From positions 1,178,001 to 1,242,000 of the forward strand of contig NZ_CP047409.1 of NCBI RefSeq assembly GCF_013487865.1: 64,000 nt of DNA. Reading direction: 5' to 3'. Below, piece after piece: positions 56,606 through 64,000 of this stretch. The notes beneath the pieces were generated by a model. That model was not told where the DNA came from. It was given only the letters and a program-made list of their open reading frames with translations, and did no database searches. Position numbers and translations under genes: made by a program. Origin of the DNA: Lactobacillus johnsonii (GTDB taxonomy: Bacteria > Bacillota > Bacilli > Lactobacillales > Lactobacillaceae). Numbering within the stretch: position 1 is the stretch's first letter; every line of letters starts with the position of its first letter.

Positions 56606-57241
56606 CTAGTTTGCCTTCTGATATATTAAATTGTTGATTGCTTCAATTAGAGCTTCTTTAGTAGGCACACCTTCATCATGATAATGGCCAATTTCAAAGT
56701 ATGGTACTGCATCTGCATTTTGATTGGCTAAGTCATTTTCATCTTCGATAACTACGTCCCTATATTCTTCACTAGTAAGAATCTTTTTGGCAGATGAGTC
56801 ATCCAATCCAGCGTCTTTTGCTAATTTTACTAAGACGTCATTATCAGCAATATTTTGATTTTCAACAAAATAAGCTTTAAAGATTGCGTCAATTAACTTG
56901 GCTATCTTTTGATTACTTTGTGTATCATTAGCCCATTTAGTTAAACGCAATGCCTTCATCGTATTGACTGGAAGTGTATTTGCATAATTAATTGTTAAAC
57001 CAGCATCTCTAGCTTGTTCAGTAATATTTTGAAATCTTTCATGAAGTTGCTTTTGGGTTAAACCATCTTTTTGCATCAACTTCTCTCCGCGCGTTTGCGT
57101 TGGATTTTCAGTAGCAGTTGGATCAATTTGAAAAGCGCGAAAGTTATAATCTAACTTGTTTTGATCAATTCCTACTGCCAGCTTATGAAAAGCAATATAA
57201 CAAAATGGAGATGCATAATCCATCCAAAAACTCATTCTCAT
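56606..57241 (-). CDS. DsbA-family protein with only one active-site Cys
   Basis: The product has 211 residues and is related to the protein at 53835-54500. The active-site position reads YASPFCYIAF: the first Cys is Ser, leaving a single Cys. The cis-Pro loop DAVPYFEIGHYHDEG is kept. This would prevent disulphide exchange; an isomerase- or glutathione-transferase-like role is possible. No signal peptide. Confidence 0.82.
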   Translation of the reverse strand: MRMSFWMDYASPFCYIAFHKLAVGIDQNKLDYNFRAFQIDPTATENPTQTRGEKLMQKDGLTQKQLHERFQNITEQARDAGLTINYANTLPVNTMKALRLTKWANDTQSNQKIAKLIDAIFKAYFVENQNIADNDVLVKLAKDAGLDDSSAKKILTSEEYRDVVIEDENDLANQNADAVPYFEIGHYHDEGVPTKEALIEAINNLIYQKAN

Positions 57242-57259
57242 AGTATGCCTACTTTCCGG

Positions 57260-57430
57260 TTATTTAGTAGCTTCTTTAATTAAAGCCTTCAAATCATCAT
57301 CAGAAAAGTCTTTACCGTATTTATTTTGTAATTCTTCTAAAATAAAGCCATTGTCACGATTACGGTGAATCATTTCACGAATGTCTTTCATAATAGCTTC
57401 TTTTTCACGATCAAATGTTGGAACCGTCAT
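57260..57430 (-). CDS. Small conserved-looking protein (56 aa)
   Basis: The product starts MTVPTFDREKEAIMKDIREM and ends LKALIKEATK, charged and helical. GAAGG precedes the ATG by 9 bases. It lies 19 bases before the DsbA-like gene, so they probably form an operon. Function unknown. Confidence 0.65.
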   Translation of the reverse strand: MTVPTFDREKEAIMKDIREMIHRNRDNGFILEELQNKYGKDFSDDDLKALIKEATK

Positions 57431-57521
57431 AATTACAGCCTTCTTTCATATATAATCCGCTTTCACTTTTTATTGTATGAGCTTAAAGGCATAATGACAA
57501 AAATTTAGTCTTAATATAATA

Positions 57522-57552
57522 AAAAGATAGTCTTACTATAAGACTATCTTTT
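57522..57552. terminator. Terminator of the 57551-58066 gene
   Basis: AAAAGATAGTCTTA / TAAGACTATCTTTT with a 3-base loop. Confidence 0.8.
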
Positions 57553-58066
57553 ATAAATCATGTTGATACTTCTTCAATAAAACAACCGCAATCCAAATTG
57601 AAATAAACGATGGCAAAATGATTACTACTAGTAAATCCGGATTGAGGATACGAACTGTTTTTATCATTTTAGTAATTGTATGGATCTTAGCAATGTTATT
57701 GAAGATCGATTGATAAACTGTGACATAAACTAATGCCCATTGAATACAATATTCAATTAAAGTTAGAGTTATTTCTGAAATTGGATGATATTTGTTAAAT
57801 CTCTTTAAGCCTTCATATAGTAGAAGACCTGATAAAATTACCAGGGCTGCTAGGAGTAAGAAGAGATTTCCTAGTTCCATATCATGAATTCGGTCAATAA
57901 AGAGAGCCGCAAATCCAAAGAAGATTGAGAAATTAATTGTACTTAGCAGTAACAATACTAAAAACAGAATAATTGCTCTCAGAAAATAAAAACGACGTTT
58001 AGAGGTAAAAATATATCCGGATACGACTATCGCTAAAATAACCAGGAAAATTGGTAAAACTTGCAT
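57551..58066 (-). CDS. Integral membrane protein of unknown function
   Basis: The product has 171 residues and five hydrophobic segments (LPIFLVILAIVVSGYIF; FYFLRAIILFLVLLLLSTIN; LFLLLAALVILSGLLLY; a fourth near 105-125; LLVVIILPSFISIWIAVVLL). It shares one base with the phosphatase gene upstream, so the two are translationally coupled. I do not recognise the family. Confidence 0.7.
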   Translation of the reverse strand: MQVLPIFLVILAIVVSGYIFTSKRRFYFLRAIILFLVLLLLSTINFSIFFGFAALFIDRIHDMELGNLFLLLAALVILSGLLLYEGLKRFNKYHPISEITLTLIEYCIQWALVYVTVYQSIFNNIAKIHTITKMIKTVRILNPDLLVVIILPSFISIWIAVVLLKKYQHDL

Positions 58067-58542
58067 TACTTATCAGACATCTCGATTTTCTTAATAAGAG
58101 CTTCACAGCCTCGATAAATATCTTGATATGCTGCTTCAAAGTCGCCAGTATACCACGGATCATCAACATCCATCATCGAACCAACAAAGGATAAAAGTTT
58201 ATATTCTTTTCTTTCCGGGTCTCCTGCTGAAATATGATTCATATCAAAGAAGTTTTCTTCATCCATTCCAATGATATAGTCGTATTTTTCATAATCGCTC
58301 TTAACCATTTTTCTAGCCTGACGATGGCTAAAAGGAATCCCATGCTCGTTCATTACTCGTTGAGAACGTACATCGATATCATGGCCGATCCCACTAATAA
58401 TTGCATCTTCGGTTGTAGCGGCAGAAGCAATCTCATATTCATTTTCTTTACCTAGATCTTTAACAAGCTTTTTAGTAATAAATTCAGCCATAGGTGAACG
58501 ACAAATATTACCATGACAAATAAACAAGATTTTCTTAGTCAT
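58066..58542 (-). CDS. Low-molecular-weight protein tyrosine phosphatase
   Basis: The product has 158 residues. The active-site loop CHGNICRS (C9-S16) and the acid Asp in DPWYTGDF are complete. The enzyme removes phosphate from tyrosines; its targets are unknown. It is far from the eps kinase, so a link with EpsC would be speculation. Confidence 0.93.
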   Translation of the reverse strand: MTKKILFICHGNICRSPMAEFITKKLVKDLGKENEYEIASAATTEDAIISGIGHDIDVRSQRVMNEHGIPFSHRQARKMVKSDYEKYDYIIGMDEENFFDMNHISAGDPERKEYKLLSFVGSMMDVDDPWYTGDFEAAYQDIYRGCEALIKKIEMSDK

Positions 58543-58612
58543 TTCTTTCCCTTATTTCTTTAAAGTGTATATTTTAATTCTAAAGCTAATACATTTCATT
58601 TATTTAGGCAAG

Positions 58613-58655
58613 AAAAAATACCGACTAGAGCTTATCAGCTCCAACCGGTATTTTT
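58613..58655 (-). terminator. Terminator of the clpX-engB operon
   Basis: AAATACCG...GAGCT / AGCTC...CGGTATTTTT, a two-part hairpin; T run on the minus strand. Confidence 0.75.
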
Positions 58656-58759
58656 CTTTTTCAAAGGTTGTTGAAACATTATTAGTTCAATATTTTCAAC
58701 GTATCTAATTATATCAAAGATAGATCAATTTAATCAGTAAATTATGCAATTTTTTTAAA

Positions 58760-59344
58760 TTACATCTTATCTTCGACCCAATCCCAGAATTTATCTACAT
58801 TTAATTTAGAAACACTCGAGAATGGTAAAAAAGATACATTTTCTTGTGAAAGATCCAAACTCTTACCGATTTTTTGCTTAATCTGACTTGCTTCCATCTT
58901 TTTCAACTTATCCATCTTCGTTGCTACCACCAAGATTGGAATATCGAGATAGAGAGCATAGTTAAACATATTGATATCATCAGCCGTTGGATTATGACGT
59001 GCATCAACTAAAAGAATTAACCCCTTTAAATCAGCACGCGTTTCAAGATAATCTTGAATCATTTCACCAAAAGCAGCTCTTTGCTTTTTAGAAACTTTTG
59101 CATAGCCATAACCTGGTACGTCAACCAGATACAACTCATTATTAACCTTATAAAAATTAAGAGTTTGAGTCTTACCTGGTTGTTGTGATGTACGGGCTAG
59201 TTTACGCCGATTAACAATTGTATTAATCAAACTAGATTTACCAACATTCGAACGGCCAGCCAAGGCAAATTCTGGTAAATCATCTTTTGGATACTGTTTT
59301 TCAGAAACAGCACTAATGACAAATTCAGCATCTACGACTTTCAT
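58760..59344 (-). CDS. engB: Ribosome biogenesis GTPase EngB (YsxC)
   Basis: The product has 194 residues. GTPase motifs: G1 GRSNVGKSSLI, G3 DVPGYG, G4 TKMD, G5 SSVS. It is needed for large-subunit assembly. Its start overlaps the clpX stop by one base; clpX-engB order is conserved in Firmicutes. Confidence 0.97.
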   Translation of the reverse strand: MKVVDAEFVISAVSEKQYPKDDLPEFALAGRSNVGKSSLINTIVNRRKLARTSQQPGKTQTLNFYKVNNELYLVDVPGYGYAKVSKKQRAAFGEMIQDYLETRADLKGLILLVDARHNPTADDINMFNYALYLDIPILVVATKMDKLKKMEASQIKQKIGKSLDLSQENVSFLPFSSVSKLNVDKFWDWVEDKM

Positions 59345-60609
59345 TATTTAGTCGCCTCACTCGTCTCTTCAGCCTTGTCCTCTTTATAGGTAATCTTAGG
59401 CTCTGCATGCTTAGTAATAACATCCTTAGTAATTTGGACTTCTTTGATGTTATCATCACTTGGTGTGCGATACATTACATCCATCAATGAATTTTCAACA
59501 ATAGAACGTAAGCCACGCGCACCCATATGACGACTAATAGCCATATCCGCAATAGCTTGAAGTGCCCCATCAGTAAATTCAAGATCTACATCGTCAAGTG
59601 ACAATAACTTCTTGTATTGCTTTACTAAAGCATTCTTCGGTTCAGTTAAAATTCTAATTAAGTCCTCAGTACTCAACTTATCAAGAGTAGCAATAATTGG
59701 AATACGTCCAATAAATTCAGGAATTAAACCGAACTTAACTAAATCTCCAGTTGTAAGATTCTTTTGCCAGTCATCTGCATCTACTTGATTAAGACCATTT
59801 TCTGCGCCAAAACCAATTGTTTTCTTACCAAGACGGTTTTTAACGATATTTTCAATACCATCAAAAGCACCACCGACAATGAATAAGATATTAGTAGTAT
59901 CAATCTTAATCATTTGTTGTTGAGGATGTTTACGTCCACCTTGAGGAGGAACAGAAGCAATAGTTCCTTCTAAAATCTTAAGTAGTGATTGTTGTACACC
60001 TTCACCGGAAACATCACGCGTAATTGAAACATTTTCTGCTTTTTTAGAAATCTTATCAATTTCGTCAATGTAAATAATTCCGCGTTGTGCACGCTCTAAA
60101 TCATAGTCGGCATTTTGCAACAATTTGAGCAAAATATTTTCTACATCTTCACCAACATAACCGGCTTCAGTCAAAGTAGTAGCGTCCGCAATAGCAAATG
60201 GAACATTCAAAATTTTAGCTAAAGTTTGGGCTAAATAAGTTTTACCCGAACCAGTTGGTCCAATCAAAGCAATATTTGATTTTTGTAACTCAGTTCCAGT
60301 GCTATCAATATCCATTTGACTGATACGTTTGTAGTGGTTGTAAACAGCAACGGAAAGTACCTTTTTGGCACGATCTTGACCAATTACGTACTCATCCAAT
60401 TGCTTTTTAATTTCCATTGGCTTAGGTAAAGCTTTAGTTTCTTTAATGGAATCTGCTTTTAATTCATCATCAATAATTTTCTTGGAAAGATCGATACATT
60501 CATTACAAATGTAGACTCCCTTTCCAGCCACAATTTTTTTAACTTGTGACTGTGGTTTACCGCAAAAAGAACATTTTACTTCTTCTTGCTCAGTAATTTC
60601 GTTAGCCAT
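59344..60609 (-). CDS. clpX: ATP-dependent Clp protease subunit ClpX
   Basis: The product has 421 residues. A zinc-binding domain (CSFCGK..CNECI) is followed by AAA+ motifs: Walker A GPTGSGKT, Walker [11 protein letters not shown], and the ClpP-binding loop IGFGA. It unfolds proteins for ClpP. Upstream are GGAGG and a 140-base gap with no clear promoter. Confidence 0.97.
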   Translation of the reverse strand: MANEITEQEEVKCSFCGKPQSQVKKIVAGKGVYICNECIDLSKKIIDDELKADSIKETKALPKPMEIKKQLDEYVIGQDRAKKVLSVAVYNHYKRISQMDIDSTGTELQKSNIALIGPTGSGKTYLAQTLAKILNVPFAIADATTLTEAGYVGEDVENILLKLLQNADYDLERAQRGIIYIDEIDKISKKAENVSITRDVSGEGVQQSLLKILEGTIASVPPQGGRKHPQQQMIKIDTTNILFIVGGAFDGIENIVKNRLGKKTIGFGAENGLNQVDADDWQKNLTTGDLVKFGLIPEFIGRIPIIATLDKLSTEDLIRILTEPKNALVKQYKKLLSLDDVDLEFTDGALQAIADMAISRHMGARGLRSIVENSLMDVMYRTPSDDNIKEVQITKDVITKHAEPKITYKEDKAEETSEATK

Positions 60610-60704
60610 CAGCCGTCCTCCTTTTCACTTACTTTATGTCAAAATAAGCTTAGCAGTTCACTTTAACAGAGTAAAGAAAATTGTCTTGTTAATTAATAGT
60701 AAAG

Positions 60705-60734
60705 AAAAAAGCGACTGTCATAGCCGCCCTTTTC
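60705..60734 (-). terminator. Terminator of tig
   Basis: On the minus strand GCGGCT / CAGTCGC, imperfect, with TTTTTT following. Confidence 0.6.
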
Positions 60735-60753
60735 TTAAACTAGTTATCAACTA

Positions 60754-62091
60754 TTATTTATCAGCCTTTTTGTCGTCTTCTTTGGTTGACTTCTTAGCAG
60801 TTGATTTCTTAGCAACTTGCTTTGCCTTGTTAGCTACTAAATCAATAGCTTTTCTAATAGCAATATCATGCTTAAGCATATCATCACTCAAGCTACGACG
60901 AACAACTTTTTCGTCCATGTTGTAGTCGTGTGCTAAGTCTTTGATTTCTTGCTTAATTTCATCAGCAGTTGCGTCAAGTTTTTCTTTAGCAACGATTGCT
61001 TCCAAAACAAGGTTAGTCTTAACACGTTCTGCAGCACCCTTAGCTAATTGTTCACGCAATTGAGCTTCAGTAGTACCAGTTAACTTGAAGTAAGTTTGTG
61101 GGTCAATACCTTGACGTTGCATGTTGCCTAAGTATTGGTTCAATTGGTTTTGAACATCTTCGTCGATCATTGCTTGAGGAACTTCATCAATGGTTGCATT
61201 TTCAACTGCACCCTTGATTGCAGCATCTTGGATAGCGTCTTTTGCGTCATCTTCCTTGTGCTTCTTCAAGTCTTTCTTGATCTTATCTTTTAATTCATCA
61301 AGTGATTCTACTGAATCATCAACATCTTTAGCAAACTCGTCATCTAACTTAGGTAATTCTTTAGATTTCACTTCATGAATCTTAGTAGCAAAGTGTGCTT
61401 CTTTACCAGCTAAGTCTTTTGCACCGTAATCTTCTGGGAAGGTTACAACAACGTCGACATCATCACCAGCTTTGTGACCAATAAGTTGATCTTCAAAACC
61501 AGGAATGAAAGTACCAGAACCTAATTCTAATGAATAGTTTTGTGCACTACCACCATCAAATGGTTTACCATCAATAGTACCAGTGTAGTCGATAGTAACA
61601 GTATCGCCTTTAGCAGCCTTACCGTCCTTCAATACTAATTCAGCATTTTGTTCACGGCGCTTGTTTAATTCCGCATCTACGTCCTTAACTAAAACGCGAG
61701 TGTTTTGCTTAGGAACTTCAATACCCTTGTAGTCACCTAACTTAACTTCTGGCTTAACAGAAACAGTAGCCTTCATTACCCAAGGCTTGTTCTTATCCAT
61801 TGAAACTGGAGTAATTTGTGGTTGGCCAACTGGGTCAATACCAGCTTCTTTAACAGCAGCAGTGTAAGCTTCTGGTAAAACGATGTTTAAAGCATCTTCG
61901 TAAAGAGCTTCTTCACCGTAAAATTGATCAAAAACAACACGAGAAACGTGACCTTTACGGAAACCAGGTACACGTAAGTTCTTCTTAACACGTTTGAAAG
62001 CTTGATCTAAGCTCTTTTTTACTTCTTCTTGTGAGATTTCAAAAGTTAATTCACCGGATGTTTTACCGGTCTTTTCCCATTTTACAGACAT
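60754..62091 (-). CDS. tig: Trigger factor
   Basis: The product has 445 residues. Ribosome-binding signature [11 protein letters not shown] at about residue 45, FKBP-type prolyl isomerase domain ([20 protein letters not shown]) at about 160-245, and a helical chaperone part. A Lys-rich tail ([19 protein letters not shown]) ends the protein. It binds nascent chains at the ribosome exit. Confidence 0.97.
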   Translation of the reverse strand: MSVKWEKTGKTSGELTFEISQEEVKKSLDQAFKRVKKNLRVPGFRKGHVSRVVFDQFYGEEALYEDALNIVLPEAYTAAVKEAGIDPVGQPQITPVSMDKNKPWVMKATVSVKPEVKLGDYKGIEVPKQNTRVLVKDVDAELNKRREQNAELVLKDGKAAKGDTVTIDYTGTIDGKPFDGGSAQNYSLELGSGTFIPGFEDQLIGHKAGDDVDVVVTFPEDYGAKDLAGKEAHFATKIHEVKSKELPKLDDEFAKDVDDSVESLDELKDKIKKDLKKHKEDDAKDAIQDAAIKGAVENATIDEVPQAMIDEDVQNQLNQYLGNMQRQGIDPQTYFKLTGTTEAQLREQLAKGAAERVKTNLVLEAIVAKEKLDATADEIKQEIKDLAHDYNMDEKVVRRSLSDDMLKHDIAIRKAIDLVANKAKQVAKKSTAKKSTKEDDKKADK

Positions 62092-62142
62092 TAATTAAAT
62101 ACCTCCGATGTCAAATTTGGGTTTGCTATTGCACACTTAACT

Positions 62143-62171
62143 ATCTTACCCTAAACGTTGCTAAAACACAA
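62143..62171 (-). promoter_or_regulatory. Possible tig promoter
   Basis: On the minus strand TTGTGT, 17 bases, TAAGAT, about 50 bases before the ATG. Confidence 0.4.
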
Positions 62172-62201
62172 ATCCAGAGAGAAATTTGTTAATTTTTGTA
62201 T

Positions 62202-62236
62202 AAAAAAAAGATGTATCCTAAGATACATCTTTTTTA
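62202..62236 (-). terminator. Terminator of tuf
   Basis: AAAGATGTATC / GATACATCTTT with T runs; it separates tuf from tig. Confidence 0.85.
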
Positions 62237-62249
62237 AGAAAGTTTGGAA

Positions 62250-63440
62250 TTAGTCAAGGATTTCAGTAACTTGACCAGCACCAACAGTCTTACCACCTTC
62301 ACGGATAGTAAACTTAGTACCCTTTTCAATGGCAACTGGCTTGATCAATTCAACAGTGAATTCAACGTTATCACCAGGCATAACCATTTCAGTACCTTCT
62401 GGCAATTCAATCTTACCAGTTACGTCAGTAGTGTGGAAGTAGAATTGTGGACGGTAATCTGAGAAGAATGGAGTGTGACGACCACCTTCATCTTTGTTCA
62501 AGATATAAACTTGACCCTTGAAGTTCTTGTGGGTTTGAATTGAACCAGGTGCAGCTAAAACTTGACCACGTTCAACTTGATCACGGTCGATACCACGAAG
62601 CAATACACCAACGTTATCGCCGGCTTCACCAAGGTCAAGAGTCTTGTGGAACATTTCCAAACCAGTAACAGTTGACTTTTCAATCTTGTCAGTTAAACCA
62701 ACGATTTCAACTTCATCGCCGACCTTAACAGTACCACGGTCGATACGACCAGAAGCAACAGTACCACGACCAGTGATAGTAAATACGTCTTCAACTGGCA
62801 TTAAGAATGGCTTGTCAGTATCACGTTCTGGAGTTGGGATGTATTCGTCAACAGTTTCCATTAATTTTCTGATAACGTCTTGTTGTTCTGGGTCACCTTC
62901 AAGTGCCTTCAAAGCTGAACCACGGATAACAGGAACATCGTCACCAGGGTAATCGTATTCTGATAACAAGTCACGTACTTCCATTTCAACTAAGTCGATC
63001 AATTCTGGATCGTCAACTAAGTCAACCTTGTTTAAGAATACAACGATGTATTGAACACCAACTTGACGAGCAAGTAAGATGTGTTCACGAGTTTGTGGCA
63101 TAGGACCATCAGTTGCAGCAACAACCAAGATAGCACCATCCATTTGTGCAGCACCAGTAATCATGTTCTTGATGTAGTCAGCGTGACCTGGAGCATCCAT
63201 GTGAGCGTAGTGACGATTCTTAGTTTCGTATTCTACGTGAGCGGTATTAATAGTAATACCACGTTCCTTTTCTTCTGGAGCAGCATCGATTTGTGAATAA
63301 TCTTCAGCTTGTGCCAAACCGTCTTCTGCCAAAACAGTAGTAATAGCTGCAGTTAAAGTGGTCTTACCATGGTCAACGTGGCCGATAGTACCAATGTTAA
63401 CGTGCGGCTTAGTTCTTTCGTAATGTTCTTTTTCTGCCAT
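62250..63440 (-). CDS. tuf: Translation elongation factor Tu
   Basis: The product has 396 residues. GTPase motifs [17 protein letters not shown] and SALK are present, as is the C-terminal domain. It delivers aminoacyl-tRNA to the ribosome. Start at 63440 ([11 protein letters not shown]) with AGGAGG before it; the in-frame ATG at 63467 precedes that site. Confidence 0.98.
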   Translation of the reverse strand: MAEKEHYERTKPHVNIGTIGHVDHGKTTLTAAITTVLAEDGLAQAEDYSQIDAAPEEKERGITINTAHVEYETKNRHYAHMDAPGHADYIKNMITGAAQMDGAILVVAATDGPMPQTREHILLARQVGVQYIVVFLNKVDLVDDPELIDLVEMEVRDLLSEYDYPGDDVPVIRGSALKALEGDPEQQDVIRKLMETVDEYIPTPERDTDKPFLMPVEDVFTITGRGTVASGRIDRGTVKVGDEVEIVGLTDKIEKSTVTGLEMFHKTLDLGEAGDNVGVLLRGIDRDQVERGQVLAAPGSIQTHKNFKGQVYILNKDEGGRHTPFFSDYRPQFYFHTTDVTGKIELPEGTEMVMPGDNVEFTVELIKPVAIEKGTKFTIREGGKTVGAGQVTEILD

Positions 63441-63567
63441 TAATATGACCCTCCTGTAAATTTGCAAGAAGTCCGTTGAGTAAGTAACGGATAATTCTCT
63501 GTTGATTATTATACTACTTTCAAAGGTAAAAGCCTAGCTCGTACCCCTTTGAAAATATCCTTTATTG

Positions 63568-63595
63568 ATTATACTAGATCCACAGAAAATGTAAA
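63568..63595 (-). promoter_or_regulatory. tuf promoter
   Basis: On the minus strand TTTACA (complement of 63590-63595), 16 bases, TATAAT (63568-63573). The leader that follows has an inverted repeat TTTCAAAGG / CCTTTGAAA (63521-63560) and a second TATAAT near 63510, so a second start is possible. Confidence 0.65.
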
Positions 63596-63617
63596 CCTTT
63601 TTTGCTCAATATCGGCA

Positions 63618-64000
63618 CTAAAAATCAGAATTTGTTGCTTTTTCATATGCCAAATATTCATATATTTTATTTAAAAGTTTCTGATTAGCTCCGCCCTTCT
63701 TTTGCTCAAGATAATTTCTAAAATCATGAGCAAATTGATCCGGATCTCTAATATAATCATTTAAACGCGGATATAGCATCCCTAAACAAACATTCATCTC
63801 ACCAATCATTATTGGCAGTTTGCTTGGATCCTGTCTAAAGTAATCCGCTAAGCTAACACAAACTTCACGATAAATTGGACTTTTTTCAAGCAAGTCAGTT
63901 TCTTTAGGAATAAATTCTTTTAATTCTCCTAAAATGTAAACTTGAACTTTTTCGCTGTATCCAAGTTTTATTAAATCTTCACATAAGGATAAACGCAAAG
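63618..64000 (-). CDS. Uncharacterised protein, 5' end beyond the window
   Basis: The frame is open up to the last base of the window; about 127 C-terminal residues are visible (SEKVQVYILGELKEFIPKET..DYIRDPDQFAHDFRNYLEQK). Soluble and helical. The TTG at 63998 is not needed as a start. I do not recognise the family. Confidence 0.6.
   Translation of the reverse strand, partial: LRLSLCEDLIKLGYSEKVQVYILGELKEFIPKETDLLEKSPIYREVCVSLADYFRQDPSKLPIMIGEMNVCLGMLYPRLNDYIRDPDQFAHDFRNYLEQKKGGANQKLLNKIYEYLAYEKATNSDF

Overview
The window is low-GC Firmicute DNA that reads as a Lactobacillus of the johnsonii/gasseri/acidophilus type. The grounds are a dense AT-rich layout, AGGAGG-type ribosome sites, an epsA-to-epsE exopolysaccharide module followed by rfbBACD, a tuf/tig/clpX/engB block, and a type I-E CRISPR system whose Cas2 carries a DnaQ-like exonuclease domain. 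I could not run a species assignment.

Layout. 1-6.5 kb: end of an amino-acid permease, a 42-residue protein, a wall-anchored Rib-type surface protein, two paired small DUF1828-like proteins, two lipoproteins, a Nudix hydrolase and a membrane coiled-coil protein. 7.1-21.4 kb: a complete type I-E operon (cas3-cas8e-cse2-cas7e-cas5e-cas6e-cas1-cas2/dnaQ, minus strand) with four CRISPR arrays, each with its own repeat variant; htpX and a HIRAN-domain gene lie between arrays. 21.8-30 kb: an accessory island with a broken gene of unknown function carrying an R-x4-H motif, an ArpU-type phage regulator, a broken membrane gene, PTS EIIB/EIIC remnants, a SIR2-like remnant, a DUF3644 HEPN gene, a frameshifted FRG gene and an XRE regulator. 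30-34 kb: rfbDCAB for dTDP-rhamnose. 33.9-36.1 kb: an inactivated IS66-type element. 36.2-52.1 kb: one minus-strand exopolysaccharide operon from epsA down to an acyltransferase. 52-64 kb: a sigma-like gene with an amber stop, DsbA-like proteins, a lipoprotein, a small phosphatase and the housekeeping block engB-clpX-tig-tuf.

The most interesting signal is two crRNA-like elements lying outside the arrays. Each is a pair of degenerate CRISPR repeats separated by only 23 bases instead of 33-34. One (17104-17181) lies just upstream of the cas3 promoter. Its truncated spacer matches that promoter at 14 of the first 15 positions next to an AAT. The other (23352-23463) forms the 5' leader of the unknown gene at 21779-23334. 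Its spacer matches 14 of 15 positions next to an AAC, directly beside the -35 of its own promoter. In the arrays the base following the 28-nt repeat is always T or C, which independently suggests an AAY PAM, so both targets carry the predicted PAM. I infer that Cascade represses its own operon (CreR-like) and also holds down a second, protein-coding locus (CreTA-like logic). In the second case the crRNA-like element sits inside the messenger leader. That gene now carries a frameshift.

The exopolysaccharide genes work together. EpsA (LCP), EpsB/C/D (chain-length and tyrosine-kinase control), EpsE (priming transferase), six or so glycosyltransferases, Glf (Galf supply), RfbABCD (rhamnose supply), Wzy, Wzx and an acyltransferase would build and export a galactofuranose- and rhamnose-containing polymer.
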